From Parvularculaceae bacterium (GTDB lineage Bacteria > Pseudomonadota > Alphaproteobacteria > Caulobacterales > Parvularculaceae): DNA of 6,788 bases. The stretch spans positions 1-6,788 of the forward strand of contig JACADX010000148.1 of NCBI GenBank assembly GCA_013389125.1, in the 5' to 3' direction. Both the position numbers and the translations under genes were made by a program. Numbering within the stretch: the stretch's first letter is position 1; every line of letters starts with the position of its first letter. This document shows positions 1 to 4,689 of this stretch, piece after piece. The notes under the pieces are model-generated. The model was not told where the DNA came from. It saw only the letters and a program-made list of their open reading frames with translations, and made no database searches.

Positions 1-1086
1 CTCCTCTTCCTCCTCGGCCTCATGAGCCTCCCGCTCGCGCAGGGAAAGTCGATCGCGATCCCGGAGTTCCTTCGCCAGACAATCATCTGGCTCATCCCCT
101 ATTGCGCGGTTCTCACCTATTGCCGCCGCCAGCGCGATTTTGTCCGCCTCGCGCGGGCGACGACCATCGGCGCCCTCGTCGTCGCGATCATCGCGATCGG
201 CGAAGCGAGCTCGCGTCGGCTCCTCGCCGACGTGTTGTCGCCGCTTATCGCCGACAACGCCGAATGGCTGCAGAACGTGCAGACCGCCAAGGTGCGCGAC
301 GGGATATTCCGGGCGCAAGCGACGCATTCGCACCCGCTCTCGCTTGGCGAGCACCTCGCCTTCGCGGCGCCGTTCGCCGTCGCCTTCTTCTTGCGGGCGC
401 GGCGCTTTGGCGGGCGCTTTTTCTGGGGCGCGGCGTTCATGGCCATTGCGCTCGGCGCTGTCGCTTCGAATTCACGTGGCGCGATGCTGGTGATTGCGAT
501 TTCGTTCGGCGCGATGTCGGCGCTGTTAGCTTACCGCTTTCTGAAACGCGCCGCCGCCTCGCGCTGGCGACCGCTTGCGGGACTCATTGTTCTCGCTTGC
601 GTCGTCGTCTCGCCGGCGGCCGCGATCGGCGCGCACGCGATCGTCAGCGGCAAGGCCGGGCAAAGCGCGGCGAACTCGACGCAGTCGCGCGTCGACCAGA
701 TCGAAATGGCCTGGCCGAAAATCAAGGCGCGTCCCGTGCTCGGATATGGCAGCGGACGTTCGGCGCGGGTCGTCGGGTATTGGGGACGGACGCTGACGCT
801 CGACAATTATTACCTAACGCTCGCGCTCGATCTCGGTCTGCCGGGACCGCTCGCTTTTATCGAGATGCTGGCGGCCTTTGGACGCGCATCGCTCAAGCGC
901 TCCCGCAGCGCGCACCCATCCCTTGGCGTCGTTTATGTCGCGTGCTTCGCCGCCGCCGTATCGATCGCCATCAGCCGGTCGATCGCGTCGCAGACCGGCA
1001 ATCTGACGCTCATCTACATGATGCTCGCCGCCTTCGCCGGCGCAAGCGCAACCTTTTCGCGCCGGCGAAGCCGAAACCGCGCCTAA
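1..1086 (+). CDS. O-antigen ligase/polymerase family membrane protein (5' partial)
   Basis: The reading frame is open from base 1 and the first ATG (22) lies inside a hydrophobic run (LLFLLGLMSLPL), so the real start is probably upstream and the visible 361 codons are the C-terminal portion. Numbering from the ATG at 22, hydrophobic segments occur near residues 18-33, 47-60, 112-125, 134-148, 154-172, 184-206, 263-285, 302-318 and 328-342. Between them lie the features expected of the Wzy_C/WaaL O-antigen ligase family: RAQATHSHP at 97-105 before a helix, NSRGAML at 150-156, a soluble loop ending in PVLGYGSG at 238-245, and DNYYL at 261-265. Proteins of this family sit in the inner membrane and transfer or polymerise undecaprenyl-linked glycans at the periplasmic face. 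Whether this one is a lipid A-core ligase, a Wzy polymerase or an exopolysaccharide polymerase cannot be decided without its neighbours upstream. It converges on the next gene with a 4-base overlap. Confidence 0.82.
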   Translation, partial: LLFLLGLMSLPLAQGKSIAIPEFLRQTIIWLIPYCAVLTYCRRQRDFVRLARATTIGALVVAIIAIGEASSRRLLADVLSPLIADNAEWLQNVQTAKVRDGIFRAQATHSHPLSLGEHLAFAAPFAVAFFLRARRFGGRFFWGAAFMAIALGAVASNSRGAMLVIAISFGAMSALLAYRFLKRAAASRWRPLAGLIVLACVVVSPAAAIGAHAIVSGKAGQSAANSTQSRVDQIEMAWPKIKARPVLGYGSGRSARVVGYWGRTLTLDNYYLTLALDLGLPGPLAFIEMLAAFGRASLKRSRSAHPSLGVVYVACFAAAVSIAISRSIASQTGNLTLIYMMLAAFAGASATFSRRRSRNRA

Positions 1087-1412
1087 TCGGTCTCGGCGAA
1101 GCGCGCGCCGCCGCGCTGTTCGTGAAGCGCGGAAAGGCCAGGATCGTCGATGCCTTCGATGAAATCCGTCATCAGGTCCGCCGCGCAAGCCTCCTGGTAG
1201 TCGACGCCGAGGAGTCCTGATCCCTGGTAAAGCGCGCAGGCGCGCCAGGCCCTGTCCGAAAGGCGCTCATAAAGGGCCGCGAGCGTGTCCGAATTTCGAA
1301 GATCGGACGCCGCGTAGGAAAACGCGACGTCGTCGGCGAGGGCCGGCTCAGCGCCGACAAGGATTGATCCGAGCGCGGCGGCAGAGGCGAGGCGTTTGGC
1401 GAGGGTCATCAT
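1083..1412 (-). CDS. UrcA-family small secreted protein
   Basis: This encodes 109 residues. The N-terminus is a classic Sec signal peptide: Lys6/Arg7, a hydrophobic core over about residues 8-20, and a likely signal peptidase I cut after Ala-Leu-Ala (24-26). The mature part matches the UrcA pattern: VAFSYAASDL (29-38), a helix DTLAALYERLSDRAWRAC (42-59) ending in Cys59, then Cys76 and a helix that ends near SALHEQ (94-99). The Cys59/Cys76 pair could form a disulphide in the periplasm. UrcA proteins are small alphaproteobacterial exported proteins of unknown biochemical role. Translation starts at a tandem ATG-ATG (1412 and 1409) preceded by GGAGA (1418-1422), 5 and 8 bases away, so either ATG may be used. 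Its last codons overlap the stop of the convergent O-antigen ligase gene. The family call rests on pattern resemblance; signal peptide and coding status are more certain. Confidence 0.75.
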   Translation of the reverse strand: MMTLAKRLASAAALGSILVGAEPALADDVAFSYAASDLRNSDTLAALYERLSDRAWRACALYQGSGLLGVDYQEACAADLMTDFIEGIDDPGLSALHEQRGGARFAETD

Positions 1413-1448
1413 TCATATCTCCGTCCGTTCGACCTTATCGCCCCCTGA

Positions 1449-1486
1449 TCCGGCGCGTCCGGCGGATGACCGGCGAATTGCGCCGG
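1449..1486. repeat. CCGGCG repeat cluster with inverted copy in divergent intergenic region
   Basis: The 206 bases between the two divergent genes (1413-1618) hold CCGGCG at 1450-1455, 1459-1464 and 1470-1475, the first two preceded by T. An inverted CGCCGG follows at 1481-1486. The last direct copy and the inverted copy form a perfect 6-bp stem with a 5-base loop (AATTG). It could be a hairpin or a protein-binding site between the divergent promoters. In such GC-rich DNA, chance is a serious alternative. I could not identify convincing -35/-10 pairs for either gene in this interval. Confidence 0.35.
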
Positions 1487-1565
1487 GCCGCGGATCGACC
1501 GATGACGCCTCTATGACACCGGGAGCGGGCGCCCTCTGAACCGGACCGGCGCGCCGAAGCAGCGT

Positions 1566-1601
1566 CCCGCCGCAGGCCTGTTCACGCCTGTGCGAGGCGG
1601 G
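1566..1601 (+). repeat. Two-part stem-loop just upstream of the dehydrogenase RBS
   Basis: CCCGCC (1566-1571) pairs with GGCGGG (1596-1601), and inside it CAGGC (1573-1577) pairs with GCCTG (1586-1590) around an 8-base loop. The internal loop is asymmetric: one base on the left, five on the right. The structure ends three bases before the AAGGAG ribosome-binding site (1605-1610), so in the mRNA leader it could influence translation of the downstream gene or protect the 5' end. It has no following T-run, so it is not a rho-independent terminator. It matches no riboswitch class that I recognise. Confidence 0.45.
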
Positions 1602-1604
1602 AAT

Positions 1605-1610
1605 AAGGAG
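1605..1610 (+). promoter_or_regulatory. Shine-Dalgarno AAGGAG of the short-chain dehydrogenase
   Basis: AAGGAG lies 8 bases before the ATG at 1619 and fixes that start; it continues as AAGGAGG at 1605-1611. It is one of the strongest ribosome-binding sites in the window. Confidence 0.85.
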
Positions 1611-1618
1611 GCCTACGG

Positions 1619-2431
1619 ATGAACTATCAAGGAAAATGGGCCCTTGTCACTGGCGCGTCGGCCGGGATCGGCGAGGCGTTCGCGGACGCGCTCGCGGCAA
1701 AAGGGGCCAACCTCGTCTTGACCGCGCGACGAGAGGATCGCCTCAATCGGCTCGCTGCAAACCTCGCAGCGAAGACAGGCGTTAGGGCGATCGCCATCGC
1801 CGCCGACCTTGCCGACCCGCGAGCGCCTGAGGCGATCGGGCTAGCGGTCGCCGCCGCCGGCGCGCGCGTCGATATCCTTATCAACAACGCCGGCTACGGC
1901 CTTCCTGGTCGTTTCGAGCAGTCGGACTGGTCGGCGCACCGCGCCTTTATCGAGGTGATGGTGACATCATGCGCGCGCCTCATTTGCGATTTTCTTCCGG
2001 GCATGCAGGAGCGCGGCTTCGGCCGGATCATCAACGTCGCCTCGCTCGCGGGCCTCATTCCCGGCTCCGCCGGGCATACGATGTACGGCGCCTCGAAGGC
2101 TTTCCTGATCAGCTTTTCACAATCGCTGGCGGCTGAAAACTCCGGAACCGGCGTGCATGTTTCGGCGCTTTGCCCCGGCTTCACCTATTCGGAGTTTCAC
2201 GACGTCAACAAGACGCGCGAGCTTGTCAGTCGGCTGCCGAATTTCATGTTCATGAAGGCCGAGCCGGTCGTTCTCGGCGCGCTCGCGGCGGTCGAACGCC
2301 GCCACGTCGTTTATGTGCCAGGGCTGTTCAACAAGTCAGTCGCGTTCCTGATGAACGCGTTGCCGCGTCCCGTTGCGGCGGCGGCGGTCGCGTCGCAGTC
2401 AAGGCGCGTGCGGCTCGCAACGTCAGGCTGA
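1619..2431 (+). CDS. Short-chain dehydrogenase/reductase (SDR family)
   Basis: A 270-residue cytoplasmic NAD(P)-dependent oxidoreductase of the classical SDR type, of unknown substrate. The Rossmann glycine motif TGASAGIG is at 11-18. TARRED at 35-40, with arginines after the second strand, favours NADP(H). The adenine-ring contact is AADL (61-64) and the NNAG motif is at 89-92. The catalytic Ser is Ser142 (NVAS), and the YGASK motif gives Tyr156 and Lys160. CPGFTYSEFHD at 185-195 is the PG motif region after the active site. Length and motif order fit the DltE-like group (COG0300) of broad-substrate SDRs. One oddity: the Asn that usually completes the Asn-Ser-Tyr-Lys tetrad, expected in the segment FIEVMVTS (110-117), aligns with Met114. 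The C-terminus is a basic, Ala-rich helix and may sit on a membrane or help oligomerisation. It stands alone on its strand, ending 3 bases from coaBC, so context says nothing about substrate. Confidence 0.92.
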   Translation: MNYQGKWALVTGASAGIGEAFADALAAKGANLVLTARREDRLNRLAANLAAKTGVRAIAIAADLADPRAPEAIGLAVAAAGARVDILINNAGYGLPGRFEQSDWSAHRAFIEVMVTSCARLICDFLPGMQERGFGRIINVASLAGLIPGSAGHTMYGASKAFLISFSQSLAAENSGTGVHVSALCPGFTYSEFHDVNKTRELVSRLPNFMFMKAEPVVLGALAAVERRHVVYVPGLFNKSVAFLMNALPRPVAAAAVASQSRRVRLATSG

Positions 2432-2434
2432 ACT

Positions 2435-3670
2435 CTATTCCGCGGCGCGGGCGGGCGCCGTCGGCGGCTCTCGGAGCGCCTCGGCGATGCGGCCGGCGAG
2501 ACGGCGCGCGACCTCGCGCTTGTCGAGTTCCGGCCAGCGCTCTTCGCGCTCCGGCGTGATCAGCGTCACGGCGTTGACATCGCCGCCCATCGCGCAATGC
2601 GCCCCAGCCGATACGTCATTGGCGATGATCCAGTCGCAGCCCTTGCGGAGGCGCTTGGCCCGCGCGTGATTGACGACGTCGTCGGTCTCTGCGGCGAAGC
2701 CGACGACGAGGCGAGGACGCCCGCCTTTCAGCGCCGCAACGGTTTTCAGGATGTCGGGATTTTCCGCTAGCGGAATGTTTTTCAGGCCGCCGCGCTCCTT
2801 CTTGATTTTGTGCTCGGTCTCTATTTCCGGACGATAGTCGGCGACCGCGGCGCACATGACGGCGCAGTCGGCTGGCAAAGCGGTTTCGACGGCGGCAAGC
2901 ATCTGTCGCGCCGATTCGACGCGGACCGTTTTCAATCCCGCCGGCGCGCGAAGGTCGGTCGGTCCGGAAACGAGCGTCACCTCGGCGCCGAGCCGGGCGA
3001 GCGCCTCGGCGATGGCGTAGCCCTGCTTCCCCGAGGAGCGGTTCGCAATGTAGCGCACCGGGTCGAGCGCCTCGTGCGTCGGCCCGGCGGTCACCAGGAT
3101 GCGTCGTCCCTTGAGCGGCCCCGTCGCGGCGCGCGTGAGGAAGCCTTCGATGGCGTCGGCGATTTCGAGCGGCTCGGCCATGCGGCCCGGCCCGAACTCG
3201 CCGCACGCCATCTCGCCGTCATTGGGGCCGACGATCAACGCGCCGTCGCCGCGAAGCGTTTCGAGATTTCGCTTCGTCGCGGGATGTTCACACATTCTGA
3301 CATTCATCGCCGGCGCGTAGAGGACAGGCTTGTCGGTCGCAAGAAGCGCCGTCGAGGCCAGATCATTTGCAAGGCCCGAAGCCGCCTTCGCCATCAGGTC
3401 GGCGGTCGCGGGCGCGACGACGACAAGGTCCGCCGAACGCGACAGCTCGATATGGCCCATCTCCGCCTCGTCGGTGAGGCTGAATAGGTCGCCATAGACC
3501 TTGTCGCCGGTCAGCGACCCGACTGAGAGCGGCGTCACGAATTCCGCGCCCGCCTTCGTCAGGATGGCGCGCGTCGCAATCCCGCGCCGCGCGAGTTCGC
3601 GAATGAGTTCCAGCGACTTGTAGGCGGCGATCCCGCCGCCGATAATGAGAAGTATGCGCCGTTCGGCCAT
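2435..3670 (-). CDS. coaBC: Bifunctional phosphopantothenoylcysteine decarboxylase / phosphopantothenate-cysteine ligase
   Basis: A full-length 411-residue CoaBC (Dfp), catalysing two consecutive steps of coenzyme A synthesis: ligation of cysteine to 4'-phosphopantothenate (CTP-dependent in bacteria), then FMN-dependent decarboxylation to 4'-phosphopantetheine. The N-terminal CoaC flavoprotein domain covers about residues 1-185: GGGIAAYKS at 11-19, active-site His73 in GHIELSRSAD, PAMN at 120-123 (Asn123), and the flap cysteine Cys156 in MACGEFGPGRM. The C-terminal CoaB domain covers about 186-402: ILVTAGPTHE (191-200), IANRSSGKQG (208-217) with Asn210, AAVADYRPE (274-282), the Lys-rich KIKKE (288-292) and NDV (351-353). 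All expected catalytic positions are present. The ATG at 3670 is the first in frame; an in-frame TAA lies at 3680-3682, and MAERRILLIIGGGIAAYK matches where the family starts. No Shine-Dalgarno precedes it. It is the last minus-strand gene seen after ubiE and ubiB. Confidence 0.97.
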   Translation of the reverse strand: MAERRILLIIGGGIAAYKSLELIRELARRGIATRAILTKAGAEFVTPLSVGSLTGDKVYGDLFSLTDEAEMGHIELSRSADLVVVAPATADLMAKAASGLANDLASTALLATDKPVLYAPAMNVRMCEHPATKRNLETLRGDGALIVGPNDGEMACGEFGPGRMAEPLEIADAIEGFLTRAATGPLKGRRILVTAGPTHEALDPVRYIANRSSGKQGYAIAEALARLGAEVTLVSGPTDLRAPAGLKTVRVESARQMLAAVETALPADCAVMCAAVADYRPEIETEHKIKKERGGLKNIPLAENPDILKTVAALKGGRPRLVVGFAAETDDVVNHARAKRLRKGCDWIIANDVSAGAHCAMGGDVNAVTLITPEREERWPELDKREVARRLAGRIAEALREPPTAPARAAE

Positions 3671-3676
3671 GGCGCA

Positions 3677-3705
3677 AATTTAGGCGCGGCAGGCGTTAAA
3701 GTCAC
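3677..3705 (-). promoter_or_regulatory. Candidate promoter giving a (near-)leaderless coaBC transcript
   Basis: On the minus strand GTGACT (3705 to 3700) resembles a -35 TTGACA box (4 of 6) and TAAATT (3682 to 3677) resembles a -10 box (4 of 6). The spacer is exactly 17 bases, and TGCGCC (6 bases) separates the -10 from the ATG of coaBC. Transcription would begin at or within a base or two of the start codon, which would explain the missing Shine-Dalgarno. The matches are modest and the site overlaps a possible hairpin, so this is a hypothesis only. Confidence 0.35.
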
Positions 3706-3716
3706 CTTTCCGCGCC
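3683..3716 (-). repeat. Interrupted stem-loop in the coaBC leader
   Basis: GGCGCGG/CCGCGCC (3710-3716 with 3683-3689) form a perfect 7-bp stem. Inside it, AAAG (3709 to 3706) pairs with CTTT (3701 to 3698) around GTGA, read on the minus strand; GUGA would be a GNRA-type tetraloop. AACGCCTG is left as a one-sided bulge. The structure lies between the end of the 64-residue gene and the coaBC ATG. It could be an mRNA end-stabiliser or weak attenuator. It is followed by TAAATTT rather than a T-run, so it is not a clear terminator. Confidence 0.45.
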
Positions 3717-3732
3717 GGTCGCCCTTCAGGGC

Positions 3733-3927
3733 TCAGTCGCCGCCGCCGTCGCACCCGCCGCCGTCGCCGCCGCAATCCGTATCGGCGACGAGGCCGACGC
3801 TTACTCCGCCATGCGCGTCGCCCCCGCTGATCCGGGAACCCGCCTTTCGCCCGCCAGAGGCGATGAGCGCGACCGCCACGACGAGGAAAAGCGCGAGGAT
3901 TAGGCCGATTGTCGTTTCAAGAGACAT
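3733..3927 (-). CDS. Small single-pass membrane protein with Gly/Asp/Cys-rich tail
   Basis: This encodes 64 residues with no recognised family. Residues 1-5 are polar, residues 6-23 form one hydrophobic helix (IGLILALFLVVAVALIAS), then a basic stretch GGRKAGSR (25-32) follows. By the positive-inside rule this suggests N-out, C-in, or else an uncleaved signal anchor. The tail changes character: neutral and Gly/Ser/Val-rich to about residue 48, then DTDCGGDGGGCDGGGD (49-64), with Cys52, Cys59 and five Asp. That tail is acidic, flexible and able to bind metal in principle. Coding is supported by an excellent ribosome-binding site, GGGAGG (3939 to 3934), 6 bases before the ATG. It lies 88 bases after the 198-residue gene and 62 bases before coaBC on the same strand. 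Small Rhizobiales membrane proteins with Gly/Cys tails exist, but I cannot assign a function. Confidence 0.72.
   Translation of the reverse strand: MSLETTIGLILALFLVVAVALIASGGRKAGSRISGGDAHGGVSVGLVADTDCGGDGGGCDGGGD
3741..3767. repeat. 12-base direct repeat, 15-base period, within the small-protein tail
   Basis: CGCCGCCGTCGC occurs at 3741-3752 and again at 3756-3767. The offset of 15 bases is five codons, so in the minus-strand reading frame it duplicates a GDGGG-type peptide unit around Cys59. It suggests that the Gly/Asp/Cys tail grew by in-frame duplication and may vary in length among relatives. Confidence 0.7.
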
Positions 3928-3933
3928 GAAAGA

Positions 3934-3939
3934 CCTCCC
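3934..3939 (-). promoter_or_regulatory. Shine-Dalgarno GGGAGG of the 64-residue gene
   Basis: GGGAGG, extended to GGAGGT, sits 6 bases before the ATG at 3927. This near-perfect site is the main argument that the short frame is a real gene rather than a GC-rich artefact. Confidence 0.8.
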
Positions 3940-4015
3940 GCGACGGCCCCGCAGTTTCGTCGATGCGCGCCGGTCCGGTCTTTGTCAGTTCCGTGAAATC
4001 GGCGGCGTTTAGACT

Positions 4016-4612
4016 TCAGGCGATCTGCTCGACGCGAGCTTTCTGACAGAGCGGATAGTCCGACAGGAGCGGCTCGATCGCCGCCTTCATGTCGGCGAAG
4101 GACGGGCCGTAACAGTAAAGGCCCGTGTCCCGCGAGCCCTCCCAATGGCCCTTGAACTTGCCCTTCTCGCCCATCAGCCGGTCAAGTTCCAAAATCACAT
4201 GATTGACGTCGCACGAGGCATAGACGTCGTCCGGCAATTCAGTTCCGTTGAGGTAGAGGGCGAGGCCCTCATGGCGTCCGAACGGAATTTCAGCGCCCGT
4301 CGCCTCGATGATGAGCTTTGATCCCTTTGGCGCGCCAAGCTGTTCGAGACGGGCGATGATCGCCTGCAAGGTCGTCTCCGAAGCGCTTTCGACGACGATC
4401 TCGAGGTCGCAATAGGCGATCCCCGCGGGCTCTTCGGCGAGCTGCGTGCCGCCGCCGGTGACGGCGCCGAGCGAAAGCTCCCTGAGAGCCTCGTCGAGCG
4501 GATCCTCGAAATAGTCGCCGCGGTCGATCGGCTGCAAGCGGGCATTGAGCCGCGCGGTGACGACCTCGCCCTCGACCGCCAGCCTCCGCGCGCCGAACTT
4601 CAATCCGAACAT
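4016..4612 (-). CDS. Conserved-looking hypothetical cytoplasmic protein, 198 residues
   Basis: I do not recognise the family. The composition is that of a real soluble globular protein: balanced charge, no signal peptide, no membrane segment. Predicted by eye, it is alternating alpha/beta: a strand region at 10-27, then GGGT (53-56), strand AYCDLEIVVE (66-75), helix TTLQAIIARLEQLG (80-93), then PKGSKLIIE (95-103), strand LALYLNG (117-123), helix VNHVILELDRLM (136-147) and strand DTGLYCYG (162-169). A final helix SFADMKAAIEPLLSDYP (171-187) ends the fold. Helix 80-93 and helix 171-187 each follow a strand, so the fold may be two similar halves. Four cysteines (68, 134, 167, 189) and the rigid GAPKGSK loop (93-99) are notable. 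The ATG at 4612 is preceded by GGGAGA (4625 to 4620), 7 bases away. It lies 77 bases after ubiB, so it is probably in the same transcription unit or has its own promoter in that gap. No function is proposed. Confidence 0.85.
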   Translation of the reverse strand: MFGLKFGARRLAVEGEVVTARLNARLQPIDRGDYFEDPLDEALRELSLGAVTGGGTQLAEEPAGIAYCDLEIVVESASETTLQAIIARLEQLGAPKGSKLIIEATGAEIPFGRHEGLALYLNGTELPDDVYASCDVNHVILELDRLMGEKGKFKGHWEGSRDTGLYCYGPSFADMKAAIEPLLSDYPLCQKARVEQIA

Positions 4613-4689
4613 CGCCGCATCTCCCGCCGATTGCGCTGGGGATCATCGCCGCGCGGCGCGAAGATATCGTGGCGCGCTTCGTTAAAATC

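Noticed and set aside
102..1220. A 372-codon open frame on the plus strand, longer than the O-antigen ligase frame it overlaps
   Set aside because: Extremely Arg-rich, no domain motif, runs across the ligase and into the UrcA-like gene; typical off-frame shadow of GC-rich coding DNA.
1478..1517. TTGCGC (1478-1483) and TATGAC (1512-1517) as a promoter for the dehydrogenase
   Set aside because: The spacing is 28 bases, far from 16-18, so they cannot serve as one sigma-70-type promoter.
2810..3487. 225-codon plus-strand frame antisense to coaBC
   Set aside because: coaBC is unambiguous on the other strand, and this product is Arg/Gly-rich with no recognisable motif.
4647..4658. Perfect 12-base palindrome CGCCGCGCGGCG in the gap between ubiB and the 198-residue gene
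   Set aside because: No loop for a stable hairpin, no T-run, and such CG-only palindromes are expected by chance at this base composition; at most a weak operator candidate.
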